This document shows positions 37,716 through 46,190 of a stretch of 51,874 bases of DNA, piece by piece. The position numbers and the translations under genes were made by a program. Source of the DNA: an uncultured bacterium (lineage in GTDB: Bacteria; Bacillota; Clostridia; Lachnospirales; Lachnospiraceae); NCBI GenBank assembly GCA_947381965.1, contig CANCXX010000031.1:1-51874 (forward strand). The letters are read 5' to 3'. The notes below the pieces were generated by a model. The model was not told the DNA's origin and ran no database searches. It saw only the letters and a program-made list of their open reading frames with translations. The stretch's first letter is position 1; the number at the start of each line of letters is the position of its first letter.

Positions 37716-37765
37716 TTTACAAATATATCATTTTCCATAAAACCTTTAATCTTTCTTTATATTTC

Positions 37766-37794
37766 TTGATTTCCCTTCCCGACTATGGTACTTT
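37766..37794 (+). promoter_or_regulatory. Predicted promoter of the lipoprotein gene
   Basis: TTGATT (37766-37771), 17-nt spacer and TACTTT (37789-37794) lie 35 nt before the lipoprotein TTG start, with GGAGG between. Confidence 0.5.
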
Positions 37795-37828
37795 ATTTGT
37801 GTATACAAATGAAACCGGAGGATTAATT

Positions 37829-38317
37829 TTGAAAAATTTGTTTACCAGAAAGCAATACTCTTTTATCCAGAAAATTCTGCCTTTTATTTTAGCAGCTGTC
37901 ATGCTAAGCGGATGTGGAAAAAACCCTGAAATAGAAAATTATAAAGCTAATATGAACCAGTTTTTTGAAAATATTAAAACCTATGATTCCGCCATTAATG
38001 GAATTGACCCAAATTCTGAAACCGCAGTCTCCGATCTGCTTACCCTTTTGGATTCCATGGACAACTCCTTTGCACAAATGGCATCACTGGAAGTTCCTGA
38101 AGGTTTTCCTGGTGTAAGCGAGCTGGCTGTTGATGCCAGTATGTACATGTCAGAAGCGGTCTCCTATTTTCACCAGGCTTATGAAGGGGAAAGCTTTGAT
38201 GCTTCCCTTGAAGATATTGCCCGCCAGAATTATAAATTTGCAAATGTACGTCTTCAATACATTGTTTCTATTCTGCATGGGAATATCCCGGAAGAAATAT
38301 TCACCTATGAGGATTAA
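37829..38317 (+). CDS. Predicted lipoprotein
   Basis: A 162-residue secreted protein. A basic start (KNLFTRKQY) precedes a hydrophobic stretch and the lipobox LSGC, so Cys (about residue 32) would be lipid-modified and the protein held on the outer face of the membrane. The mature part is mostly helical, with ENIKTYDSAINGID and MDNSFAQMASLEVPEGFPG, and has no motif I know. I chose TTG at 37829 because GGAGG is 7 nt upstream; the longer frame from 37652 lies in non-coding DNA. A 63-nt palindrome covers its last codons and stop. Confidence 0.75.
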   Translation: MKNLFTRKQYSFIQKILPFILAAVMLSGCGKNPEIENYKANMNQFFENIKTYDSAINGIDPNSETAVSDLLTLLDSMDNSFAQMASLEVPEGFPGVSELAVDASMYMSEAVSYFHQAYEGESFDASLEDIARQNYKFANVRLQYIVSILHGNIPEEIFTYED

Positions 38318-38371
38318 AAATTATGAAAAGCCTGAGATTAAATCTCAGGCTTTTCATAATTTTTAATCCTC
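38309..38371. terminator. 63-nt perfect palindrome, bidirectional terminator
   Basis: Left arm 38309-38339 and right arm 38341-38371 are exact reverse complements over 31 nt around a single central A. The arm ends GCCTGAGATT and the right arm has CAGGCTTTTCATAATTTTT. It overlaps the lipoprotein stop codon (38315-38317) and ends 11 nt before the DUF2752 stop (38382) on the other strand, so it can terminate both genes. Confidence 0.9.
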
Positions 38372-38381
38372 TATAATCACT

Positions 38382-38816
38382 TTAGATCTTCTTTAATATA
38401 TATAGCCAAATTCTTATCAGCTTATAGAACCACTGACACAGTATAACAAAAATGGCTCCATAAGCATAATATTCAACATGAACCTTCTTTTTAATCCTGT
38501 TACATCCCAAATACAACAGCATAAAATGCAGATATGCCAGTACTCCATAAATAACTATGGGATTTTGCCGGAAACTTTCACAAAAATTCCCCTGAAACAG
38601 ATAATAAAAAGCTCTGGTTCCTCCACATCCGGGACAGGGGAGTCCGCACATACGCCGAATAGCACACTCTGCCAGCCTTCCATATCTGTCATAGCCTGTA
38701 TGCGCAAACCAGAGTCCTGCTATACAAAAAGGCAGCCATACCACCTTACCCAGCCGAAAAATAACCGCGTCCAGCTGAAATTGTTTCCTGTTCCCTTTGT
38801 TAATAATAGAATTCAT
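38382..38816 (-). CDS. DUF2752 membrane protein
   Basis: A 144-residue membrane protein with about three hydrophobic helices. The family signature is visible: CGLPCPGCGGTRAFYYLFQGNFCESFRQNP, with Cys-Pro-Gly-Cys-Gly-Gly-Thr-Arg between helices 1 and 2. Function is unknown. It overlaps the upstream zinc-ribbon gene by 17 nt and has no clear ribosome binding site, so it is probably translated by coupling. The cluster zinc ribbon plus DUF2752 recurs in Firmicutes. Confidence 0.8.
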   Translation of the reverse strand: MNSIINKGNRKQFQLDAVIFRLGKVVWLPFCIAGLWFAHTGYDRYGRLAECAIRRMCGLPCPGCGGTRAFYYLFQGNFCESFRQNPIVIYGVLAYLHFMLLYLGCNRIKKKVHVEYYAYGAIFVILCQWFYKLIRIWLYILKKI

Positions 38817-39396
38817 AGGTTAGTTCATTGATTAACTCTCTGTAAAAAGGAGTGCTTCTTAAAATCATTGCCATAATTATCATAAACACGGCCACACCAC
38901 CTGTTGCAATACCTGCAATTGCCATTGCTTTTCCGTCATATTTAAAGCAAAGCGTAATAACTCCCAGCACAATAGCGGCAATTCCAAGAAGGGCGCTAAA
39001 CAAACTTAAGCAGCAGCACAACAGGGAAATAATACCACAGACTAAAGAGGCAATGGCAAACCCAATATTTCCGCCGCCAGTCTTTTCGCCATCTGTTTCT
39101 CCTGAATAATACTGCTGGTTATCATAATAAGTATTATTATAGGAACTGTTATTATAGCTTTGTCCATCAGAACTGTAATTTATTTTTATTTCCTCCTGAT
39201 AAGGATTTACTTTTGGTTTGACTTCCTCTGCATCCGTTATTTTCTCATACCCCGAAAAAATACCTTCTGATTGGGCGCTTTCTGTCTGATGCTGTGATTG
39301 TTCCAGTTTCGTTCCGCAGTTGCTGCAAAACTTGGAGGCAGGGTCATTTTCGCTTCCACACTGGGTACAATAAATTACTTTCTTCTCTTCACTCAT
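38800..39396 (-). CDS. Zinc-ribbon and DUF4190-like membrane protein
   Basis: A 198-residue protein with an N-terminal zinc ribbon (YCTQCGSEN...FCSNCGTKLE, two CxxC pairs), a polar linker rich in Ser, Asn, Tyr and Gln (about 40-105), and two C-terminal membrane helices joined by the CFKYDGKAMAIAGIATGG turn of DUF4190-type proteins. The ribbon probably faces the cytosol. No molecular role can be given. It overlaps the DUF2752 gene by 17 nt, suggesting they work together. Confidence 0.75.
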   Translation of the reverse strand: MSEEKKVIYCTQCGSENDPASKFCSNCGTKLEQSQHQTESAQSEGIFSGYEKITDAEEVKPKVNPYQEEIKINYSSDGQSYNNSSYNNTYYDNQQYYSGETDGEKTGGGNIGFAIASLVCGIISLLCCCLSLFSALLGIAAIVLGVITLCFKYDGKAMAIAGIATGGVAVFMIIMAMILRSTPFYRELINELTYEFYY

Positions 39397-39466
39397 TTTT
39401 ATTCCCTCTTCCGCAAAGTATTTGATATTATTTTATATTAATAACTGCCAAATGTCCATACATTTC

Positions 39467-40096
39467 CTAAATCTGTACTTTTTCTTCTGTTGTCAGAAAA
39501 TATAAGTATCCATCATAACCGCCATTTTCATATAATTTACTGATAATTTCTCTCATTCGTCCATCCAGTCTGTAATAAACCGTCTTTTTTTCCCATGGCA
39601 ATCCAAGAATAAATTCCCTCTGCCGGTCGCTTAGTATCTTTAGCTGTGCGGCATCCTTTTCCAAAAAGCCGAATTTACAGGAGACATATGAATTCTCTTC
39701 CCCGTTTTCCACACATTTCTCCGCAAGAAATATTGTCAAGTCATAAGCATTTTTTCCGCCAAACTTTTTTTCCTTTAAGTAAACCGGTATAGAACCTTCT
39801 GCGCTGCATGGCACCTTTCGAAAACTGGTTCTCCCATATTTATCATGTTCTTGTATAAAAACAGACTTTTCAGGCAGTTTTCCGCTGCCTGGTTCCTCTG
39901 TAAGGATTATTCTTTTATTAATCAGGTGCTCCCATACGGTCTGCTGCACTTTATTATAAGAGGCAGGAAATGCAAGCTGCTGTGCAATTTGTTTTACTGT
40001 ATAACCCAAATCCGTCAGATGCCGGATAGCCCCGCCATTTGCTGCTTCGTAGGTAAAATCCCTTAGAGCGTTTTTGAAATAGTCTGGTTCTGACAT
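39467..40096 (-). CDS. Conserved hypothetical protein (209 aa)
   Basis: Not recognised. A 209-residue soluble protein. The first 60 residues could form a DNA-binding-like helical bundle (RHLTDLGYTVKQIAQQLAFP resembles a helix-turn-helix); the middle has charged turns (EEPGSGKLPEKS), and the C-terminal half is mixed alpha/beta with LPWEKKTVYYRLDGRMREI. It lies between the zinc-ribbon gene and pgeF on the same strand, 70 nt and 23 nt apart. The helix-turn-helix idea is weak. Confidence 0.5.
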   Translation of the reverse strand: MSEPDYFKNALRDFTYEAANGGAIRHLTDLGYTVKQIAQQLAFPASYNKVQQTVWEHLINKRIILTEEPGSGKLPEKSVFIQEHDKYGRTSFRKVPCSAEGSIPVYLKEKKFGGKNAYDLTIFLAEKCVENGEENSYVSCKFGFLEKDAAQLKILSDRQREFILGLPWEKKTVYYRLDGRMREIISKLYENGGYDGYLYFLTTEEKVQI

Positions 40097-40119
40097 CTTT
40101 TATATTTCTCCCATCATCT

Positions 40120-40986
40120 TTATTCTTCTGGTATCAGTGTAAGAAAGGCCCCTAGATTTCCCCTCTTTCCCTGACTGGCACGGTGGGAAAACAAAGCTGC
40201 ACTGTTACAGCAGGTACAGACATCTGTCACTGATATATTATTCTTCTTAACCCCCGCCTTTATCAACACTCTCCGGTTTGCCTCCCATAGATTAAGCTGG
40301 AACTTTCCAAAAGCTTTCCCATCCTTTAGCAAAAACTCCCATTCACCCGGAAAACCATGTTTGAATTTTTCCGCCACATCCCCATCCACTTCATAGCAGT
40401 CCTGACAAATGGAAGGTCCTATGGCAGCAGTCACATCCTCTGGCCTTGTTCCAAAAGCATGCTTCATTGCCAAAAGCATCGCTTCTCCCATCCGGTTCAC
40501 TGTCCCCCTCCATCCGGAATGGCCCAGGCCGATTGCCCTGTTTTTTCTATCAACAAAGTATAAGGGAACGCAGTCCGCATACAGCGTGCACAAAACAATT
40601 CCCGGAATATTTGTGACAAGTCCGTCCACATCTTCATAATCCAATTTACGCACAATTCCTTTTCCACAATCCTTTTCTGTTACAAGACGTACATTGGTTG
40701 TATGGGTCTGACTGGAACAGACGATTTTATCAGGCGTGGATTTCAGAATGTCTGCAATTCTCCTGTAGTTTTCATCCACATTTTCTTTTTTATCCCCTCT
40801 TGCATAACTTAGATTCATGGAAGTATATATACCCTCACTAACACCACCATACCTGGTGGAGAATAAATGCCTGACAATACCCAATTTCTCCAAAGCTGGA
40901 AAAGTCAGATATTCTATCTGATTAAGACAGTTAACCTTTACTTTTTCCCCCTCATTTATACCTTCCGCTTTTCGCTTTAACTGCAT
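40120..40986 (-). CDS. pgeF: Peptidoglycan editing factor, laccase-domain (YfiH/PgeF)
   Basis: Family members process cell-wall precursors that carry the wrong amino acid, and related laccase-domain proteins act on purine nucleosides. The metal-site residues are visible in SQTHTTNV, YADCVPL and GHSGWRGTVNRMGE; CTCCNSAALFSHR is the C-terminal conserved segment. The 288-residue length is a little above the usual 245-260 because of a 25-residue N-terminal extension. AAAGGA precedes the ATG. Its neighbours (a hypothetical and yraN) do not specify a substrate. Confidence 0.9.
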   Translation of the reverse strand: MQLKRKAEGINEGEKVKVNCLNQIEYLTFPALEKLGIVRHLFSTRYGGVSEGIYTSMNLSYARGDKKENVDENYRRIADILKSTPDKIVCSSQTHTTNVRLVTEKDCGKGIVRKLDYEDVDGLVTNIPGIVLCTLYADCVPLYFVDRKNRAIGLGHSGWRGTVNRMGEAMLLAMKHAFGTRPEDVTAAIGPSICQDCYEVDGDVAEKFKHGFPGEWEFLLKDGKAFGKFQLNLWEANRRVLIKAGVKKNNISVTDVCTCCNSAALFSHRASQGKRGNLGAFLTLIPEE

Positions 40987-41016
40987 TTAAGTTTTCCTTT
41001 CTGCTTCGCAAAATTA

Positions 41017-41391
41017 TTACCATGAAGAATATACGCCCTTCTTTAAATAGGGAAACGCATTTTTATACCACATGATATCCTCCCCACAGATGGCAATCAC
41101 ATCATAGCGCACCTGCCTGTTGCTCTGTACAGGATTTAAAAGCCGGTAATAATCTGATGTCATGCAGATTTTCAGCTGTTTCTCTGTGCTTACCGCCTCT
41201 TCTGGCATCCCTGTCAAATTATTCTTTCTGTACTTTACCTCTGCAAAGACCAGACAATTTTCATGGATTCCAATGATATCCACTTCCCCCTGTCTGCATC
41301 TGAAATTTCTTTCAAGAAGATGAAAGTCCCTTCCATCCAAATAAGAAATCGCCAGATCCTCATACTTTTGTCCTGTCTTTCTTTTATTCAA
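41017..41391 (-). CDS. yraN: UPF0102 protein YraN
   Basis: A 124-residue protein of the YraN family with a predicted restriction-endonuclease-like fold. GQKYEDLAISYLDGRDF, EVDIIGIHENCLVFAEVKYRKN and YDVIAICGEDIMWYKNAF cover the conserved Asp/Glu/Lys positions of the PD-(D/E)XK core (EVDI and EVK), but no nuclease activity is established. It begins with TTG at 41391, with AGAGG upstream. In Firmicutes it often follows rnhB/ylqG/ylqH, as here. Confidence 0.92.
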   Translation of the reverse strand: MNKRKTGQKYEDLAISYLDGRDFHLLERNFRCRQGEVDIIGIHENCLVFAEVKYRKNNLTGMPEEAVSTEKQLKICMTSDYYRLLNPVQSNRQVRYDVIAICGEDIMWYKNAFPYLKKGVYSSW

Positions 41392-41417
41392 ATTTATACC
41401 TCTACCTGCTTTAAGTC

Positions 41418-41708
41418 TTACTTTTTATGGTCCATTTTGGCCTTAATCTTATCCATGGCATCCACAAAAACAAGTATTTCTGCCACTACTTCATACAGTT
41501 CCGGCGGAATCATTTCCCCAATCTCAAGCCGTGATAAAGTGTCTGCCAGCTTATCGTCTCTGTGCACCGGCACATCCGCTTCCTGTGCTTTCTCAATAAT
41601 TCTCTCGGCAAGTGCACCTTTTCCACTGGCAATGACTCTCGGCGCATCATCATTTGGATCATAAGAAAGGGCAATTGCCTGTTTAGGCTTATTTTTTTTC
41701 TCTGCCAT
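41418..41708 (-). CDS. FlhB-like C-terminal-domain protein (YlqH/FlhX)
   Basis: A 96-residue cytosolic protein matching only the C-terminal domain of the flagellar/type III export protein FlhB: AIALSYDPNDDAPRVIASGKGALAERIIEKA and IPPELYEVVAEILVFVDAMD. The N-terminal FlhB membrane part and the NPTH autocleavage motif are absent. GGGGGATTTTT lies just before the ATG. It is next to a FliK-like gene (25 nt), the ylqG-ylqH arrangement of Bacillus, away from any flagellar operon. Function is unknown. Confidence 0.85.
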   Translation of the reverse strand: MAEKKNKPKQAIALSYDPNDDAPRVIASGKGALAERIIEKAQEADVPVHRDDKLADTLSRLEIGEMIPPELYEVVAEILVFVDAMDKIKAKMDHKK

Positions 41709-41732
41709 AAAAATCCCCCATTTCTCAAATCT

Positions 41733-43337
41733 TTATGCTCTGGCATCAAAAGAATATCCTGACAACACAGAAATGTTTTTTCCCTGTTTAAGCATTTCTT
41801 CCATCACATTTGTATTCTCATCCTTATTGATAAATTCCGCATTCATGGAATAACCTCTTTTTTCCAGCCTTTCATTTAAGACATCAATATTTTGGGCAAT
41901 TAAATCCAATGCGCTGTCATCTGCCAGATAAAACTTGGTGGATACCTTCTGATTGGTAAGAGATACATGTACATCCACGCTGCCAAGGTTCTCCATATCC
42001 AGATGTAAAAGTGCACTGACACTGCCGTCCTTTTGGGCCAGACTTTTTTTATTTGTATAAACAAACAACTCGCTATTGGCGTTTTTTCCCTGCATTTTCA
42101 AAGGGATCTGCACATAAGTAAACATTTGGTTCAACTGATTCATAAAATCAATATTACTGCTTACATTTGAAACCACTTTGGATAAGGGCGTCTCGCCTTT
42201 GGACGCCTGGGATAAAACCTGGCTTAAACGGTTCATCTGAGTGTTTAAACGCTCATACAGTTTATCCACACTATGCTCTTTGGCTACTTCTTCAGGCTGC
42301 AGCATCCACTGTCTTCCCATTTCGTTCTTAAGAAGACTTTTAAAAGCTTTTCCCTCCAGTGCTTCAAAAAATACTTCTCTGTCCTGTATCAGTTCATCTG
42401 AAAGCGCTTTTTCAATTTCGTTTAATATTTCCTTACCACCAAGCTTACCATTGGCAATAGCGTCAGTTATCTGCCCGGACATTCCCGACTGCCTTAGCTG
42501 CTTTGCCAGTTCGCTTAATTCTTCCTTTGAAAGCACTGCCTGCTCTCCCTCAGGCAAAAGGGCATCTTTACTGACAGCTCCGGTATTTTCACCTTTTAGC
42601 TGAACTGTTCCATCTTCCGTCTGTCTGATGCTTTCACCTGAATTATCCGATAAAACGCCCAGAATATTTTTATAAAATGAAAGACCTTCCTGCAAGTTTC
42701 CACTACCTGTAATTTCCTTAAATGTCTGGGAAAACGCATCAGCTATATCTGAAAGACTTTCTCCTATCTGATGCTGGCAATTTTTGTACGCTTCAAACTG
42801 AAAAACATTTTCCGCAGTGATCGGGATGGAAAGACGCTGCATTTGAACCAATGTCTGTACATTCACAAAAGGATTATTATTTACCAACCGGTTCATCTGA
42901 TACAACGACTGCCTGTCAATAGGAAGTCCCTCCTGCATCATTGCTTTAACCATTCCCGCCGTTATACTGTTTTCAGGAAGACCTGCCGCCTGCAGTGCCT
43001 TGGATACATTAGGATCACTGCTTAAGTTTTCAAAAAGGGGACTTAAAACAACTTTTGAACCACTATTATTTTTTATCTGGAATGCAAGGAGCTGTCCGGG
43101 CATCGCCTGCATATTTCCCTCCAGTTTTGCCTGTAGAAGCTGGTTTTTGCCAATAGAAAGCAAAATATCATTCCCATTTCGGTATAAAACCTCACCTGAA
43201 ACTGCCTGCCCCGGAAGTTTTCCCAAAACAGCATCCATACCGTTCCGAAGCCCCTGCTCCAGCGCCGGAGAGTTTTCCACCCCTGACGGCTGTTCATAAT
43301 TCTGATTTACCTGCCCAATATAAGATGAAAGCTTCAT
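41733..43337 (-). CDS. FliK-like/YlqG protein
   Basis: A 534-residue protein related to the YlqG family and to the flagellar hook-length-control protein FliK in its C-terminal half (about 430-530, with SALLHLDMENLGSVDVHVSLTNQKVSTKFYLAD, the FliK/Flg_hook pattern). The N-terminal part is variable, glutamine- and glycine-rich, and probably disordered; it has no signal peptide. It precedes the FlhB-like gene by 25 nt. The pair resembles the substrate-switch partners FliK and FlhB without the rest of an export apparatus in this window. Confidence 0.75.
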   Translation of the reverse strand: MKLSSYIGQVNQNYEQPSGVENSPALEQGLRNGMDAVLGKLPGQAVSGEVLYRNGNDILLSIGKNQLLQAKLEGNMQAMPGQLLAFQIKNNSGSKVVLSPLFENLSSDPNVSKALQAAGLPENSITAGMVKAMMQEGLPIDRQSLYQMNRLVNNNPFVNVQTLVQMQRLSIPITAENVFQFEAYKNCQHQIGESLSDIADAFSQTFKEITGSGNLQEGLSFYKNILGVLSDNSGESIRQTEDGTVQLKGENTGAVSKDALLPEGEQAVLSKEELSELAKQLRQSGMSGQITDAIANGKLGGKEILNEIEKALSDELIQDREVFFEALEGKAFKSLLKNEMGRQWMLQPEEVAKEHSVDKLYERLNTQMNRLSQVLSQASKGETPLSKVVSNVSSNIDFMNQLNQMFTYVQIPLKMQGKNANSELFVYTNKKSLAQKDGSVSALLHLDMENLGSVDVHVSLTNQKVSTKFYLADDSALDLIAQNIDVLNERLEKRGYSMNAEFINKDENTNVMEEMLKQGKNISVLSGYSFDARA

Positions 43338-43362
43338 AATGATTCTTTCCCTCCTGCCAAAG

Positions 43363-44121
43363 CTACAAAAAGTTTTTTATAAAAGTCTTACGATGTATTG
43401 GCGTTGCCCCCAGCCTTTTTATAGCCTCAATATGAGACTGGGCGCCATATCCTTTATGAGAAGCGAAACCGTATTCCGGATATATTTTATCATATTCTGC
43501 CATCAGCCGATCTCTGGAAACCTTTGCAATAATGCTGGCGGCTGCAATAGAAATGCTTTTCGCATCTCCTTTAATAATGGGTACCTGTTTAATGGAAACA
43601 CCTGGTATTGTTACCGCATCATTTAACAGAATGTCGGGTACTTCTGATAATTGTCCAATCGCCATCCGCATTGCTTCATAAGTAGCCTGTAAAATATTTA
43701 TCTCGTCTATTCTTTCTGCAGGAACCATTCCAAGTCCCACGCTGACGGCCTTCTCCATAATTTCATCATATAACTCTTCTCTTTTTTTTTCGGATAATTG
43801 CTTGGAATCATTAAGATATAAAATGCTGCAATTCTTTGGAAGTATTACGGCTCCTGCCGCCACAGGACCTGCCAGTGGGCCTCTGCCTGCCTCATCAATC
43901 CCGCAAATACAAGAAAAATCAGCATATTTCCTTTCAAACTCCTTCATCTTTTCTATCCGCGTCAGTTCATTTTCATAGTCATTCAGACGCTTTTGGGCCT
44001 TTTTCACAAGAGCCGCCACTCCGGAACGCGTATCTTTCCCATAAGCGCTTATAAAGGCAGGCAGCTCACTGAAACTGGCTGCCTGTAAATTATTTTTGAT
44101 ATCTTTTATCTTTTGTTCCAC
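43363..44121 (-). CDS. rnhB: Ribonuclease HII
   Basis: Cuts RNA-DNA hybrids, especially at single ribonucleotides. CGIDEAGRGPLAGP contains the metal-binding Asp and Glu (about 76 and 77), and the later DGDAKS and DRLMAEYDKIYP segments hold the other acids. At 252 residues it has an extra N-terminal domain of about 70 residues, as in Bacillus RnhB. It starts with GTG preceded by AGAGGG. It lies 25 nt upstream of the FliK-like gene and 19 nt downstream of lepB. Confidence 0.95.
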   Translation of the reverse strand: MEQKIKDIKNNLQAASFSELPAFISAYGKDTRSGVAALVKKAQKRLNDYENELTRIEKMKEFERKYADFSCICGIDEAGRGPLAGPVAAGAVILPKNCSILYLNDSKQLSEKKREELYDEIMEKAVSVGLGMVPAERIDEINILQATYEAMRMAIGQLSEVPDILLNDAVTIPGVSIKQVPIIKGDAKSISIAAASIIAKVSRDRLMAEYDKIYPEYGFASHKGYGAQSHIEAIKRLGATPIHRKTFIKNFL

Positions 44122-44140
44122 TTTTTCCCTCTTTTCCCTG

Positions 44141-44680
44141 TTATTGATGTTTAATCATTCCGATCTTATTCACAGGCCAGATGCGCATCCATGCCTTTCC
44201 TATAAAATCATCCCGGTGAATATTTCCCACCGCAGGGTCACGGCTGTCAGAACTGTTGTTTCTGTTGTCCCCCATAACAAAATATTCATCTTCTCCTAAC
44301 GTAATTGGTTCAAAAGCCCGGCCTGGATCTGCAATTTCTTCTTTTCCATAAGATTCCTCAAGAATTTCTCCATCAATATAAATGTTTCCATTTTCATCAA
44401 TATATATCGTTTCGCCTGGCAAACCGATTATTCTTTTAATATAGTATGTTTTTTCCGCATAGCGGAAAGGAAAAACAATAATATCAAAACGTGCAGGGTC
44501 TTCAAACCGGTAAGAAATTTTATCCACAATCAGATTATCGCCATCCTTTAACATTGGCTCCATAGAACTGCCAATTACCTTGGTGCGCTGTCCGATATAT
44601 GTTACCACCAAAAAAGTGGAAACCAAAACAATCAACAAATATACGCTTGTGCTAAGTATTTCTTTCAGTTTCTTATTCAC
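44141..44680 (-). CDS. lepB: Type I signal peptidase (copy 1)
   Basis: Membrane-bound serine protease that removes signal peptides from exported proteins. One N-terminal membrane helix precedes the catalytic domain: Ser in GSSMEPML and Lys in YYIKRIIGLPGE, and the GDNRNNSSDSRD motif. The GTG at 44680 overlaps the rbgA TGA (GTGA), with GGAGG 7 nt upstream; the ATG at 44686 is too close to it. About 179 residues is a normal Gram-positive length. A second lepB copy lies on the other side of rbgA. Confidence 0.95.
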   Translation of the reverse strand: MNKKLKEILSTSVYLLIVLVSTFLVVTYIGQRTKVIGSSMEPMLKDGDNLIVDKISYRFEDPARFDIIVFPFRYAEKTYYIKRIIGLPGETIYIDENGNIYIDGEILEESYGKEEIADPGRAFEPITLGEDEYFVMGDNRNNSSDSRDPAVGNIHRDDFIGKAWMRIWPVNKIGMIKHQ

Positions 44681-45528
44681 TGCCATTCCTCCGGATATTC
44701 TAACGTGATTTTCCCTATTTTCCCACTTCTGAAGTCCTCCACAACCAGCCTGGAAGCCCGCATCATATCAGGCGTTTCTCCTTTTAGAAAACAACGTTTG
44801 GCAATACAGATTTCCTCCAGCGTTTTATAGGCGTTCTCATTTAAAGCAATTTGATAGCGTTCTTCTAACAGTTTGGGATACTTATCCTGCAAAAAACCAA
44901 TAACCGCCACTGCCAGTTCATCAGCATGTATGATTTCATCATTAATAGAGCCAATCATAGCAAGCCGCTCCCCTACCTTCTGGCTTTCAAATCTTGGCCA
45001 TAAAATTCCGGGAGTGTCCAGAAGCTCCAAATTTTTATTCAGTCTGATCCATTGCTTTCCTTTTGTAACACCTGGCTTATTGCCTGTCTTGGTACATGCT
45101 CTTCCTGCAAACGCGTTTATAAAAGTTGACTTTCCTACATTGGGAATTCCAACCACCATGGCTCTTACCGGACGGTTAATAATGCCTCTCTTCCTGTCTC
45201 TTTCAATTTTTTCCCGACAGGCTTCCTGAACCAGAGGCTGGATATTTTTAATTCCTTTACCAAGTCTGGCATTTACTTCCTGGACAAATAGCCCCTTTTC
45301 CTTAAAATATCCAGTCCATAAGGCATTGCCTCTATCATCTGCCAAATCCGCCTTATTTAACAATATTACACGAAATTTATTTTTTCCAATTTCATCAATA
45401 TCAGGATTCCGGCTGCTCATAGGAATTCTTGCATCTACCAGCTCAATGATAAGGTCCACCAGTTTGCTGTCCTCCTGCATCATCCGTTTGGCCTTTGTCA
45501 TATGACCAGGATACCATTGATAATTCAT
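44677..45528 (-). CDS. rbgA: Ribosome biogenesis GTPase RbgA (YlqF)
   Basis: Circularly permuted GTPase that drives late assembly of the 50S subunit (L16 incorporation). The order G4-G1-G3 is visible: NKAD (58-61), GIPNVGKST (127-135) and DTPG (171-174). WYPGHMTKAKR is the N-terminal family motif. The length of 283 is normal. AAGGAG lies 6 nt before the ATG. It sits between two lepB genes; the neighbouring rplS and rnhB keep the Bacillus order ylqF-rnhB. Confidence 0.96.
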   Translation of the reverse strand: MNYQWYPGHMTKAKRMMQEDSKLVDLIIELVDARIPMSSRNPDIDEIGKNKFRVILLNKADLADDRGNALWTGYFKEKGLFVQEVNARLGKGIKNIQPLVQEACREKIERDRKRGIINRPVRAMVVGIPNVGKSTFINAFAGRACTKTGNKPGVTKGKQWIRLNKNLELLDTPGILWPRFESQKVGERLAMIGSINDEIIHADELAVAVIGFLQDKYPKLLEERYQIALNENAYKTLEEICIAKRCFLKGETPDMMRASRLVVEDFRSGKIGKITLEYPEEWQ

Positions 45529-45545
45529 TTCTTTAACTCCTTGTC

Positions 45546-46130
45546 CTATTTAATAAACCCCATACTCTTTTCCTTGCTTCCTAACTGGAACCATACCTTT
45601 CCCATAATTGTATCCTTCCTTACCGGTCCGATATTACCTGAACGGCTGTCCTCACTGCCATTGCGGTTATCTCCAAGCACAAAATACTCATCGCTGCCAA
45701 GCATCATCTCAGCCTCTGCAATTCCTGCGTCAGCAATTTTATCATAAGATTCATCTTCCTCCAAAAGTGTTCCATTGATATATACATACCCCCCAATAAT
45801 TTGTATCCTCTCTCCCGGAAGTCCGATAACCCTTTTTAAATAATAATGGGAATTTGGATTACCATTGGGAAGAAATGCGATAATATCTCCCCTTTTGGGA
45901 GTAGAAAACTTATAACTAAACCGGTTAACCAGTACTTCCTGTCCTTTACACAATCCTGGTTCCATGGATACTCCAATTACACTGACTTTCACTCCAACAG
46001 AAAAAACAAGGACAAAGGCTAGCAAAACAGCAGCAAAACAATAAAAAAGCGTGCTGAAAATTTCCCGTATCATTTCCTTACTAATTCGTTTCTTCTTTTC
46101 AAAAAATGTAAGTCCCTTGTGCCTCGCCAT
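45546..46130 (-). CDS. lepB: Type I signal peptidase (copy 2)
   Basis: A second SPase I. The catalytic Ser (about 55) is in GVSMEPGL and the Lys (about 99) in HYYLKRVIGLPGE; GDNRNGSEDSRSGNIGPV follows. An N-terminal basic segment (EKKKRIS) and a long membrane helix come first. It is 194 residues and 18 nt upstream of rbgA. It differs clearly in sequence from the other copy, so the two are an old duplication and may prefer different clients. GGGGAAGGA is upstream of the ATG. Confidence 0.94.
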   Translation of the reverse strand: MARHKGLTFFEKKKRISKEMIREIFSTLFYCFAAVLLAFVLVFSVGVKVSVIGVSMEPGLCKGQEVLVNRFSYKFSTPKRGDIIAFLPNGNPNSHYYLKRVIGLPGERIQIIGGYVYINGTLLEEDESYDKIADAGIAEAEMMLGSDEYFVLGDNRNGSEDSRSGNIGPVRKDTIMGKVWFQLGSKEKSMGFIK

Positions 46131-46190
46131 ACAATCAATCCTTCCCCAAGATTTTCCAGTTATGCAAATTTTCTTTTGTGTGTATACAAG

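Noticed and set aside
37611-37828. SAM or cobalamin riboswitch before metH
   Set aside because: The leader is short and shows no conserved riboswitch core or terminator; only weak promoter boxes are visible.
42241-42603. Serine-rich plus-strand frame opposite the FliK-like gene
   Set aside because: Antisense of a Gln/Leu/Glu-rich gene always yields Ser-rich frames; no start signal and no domain.
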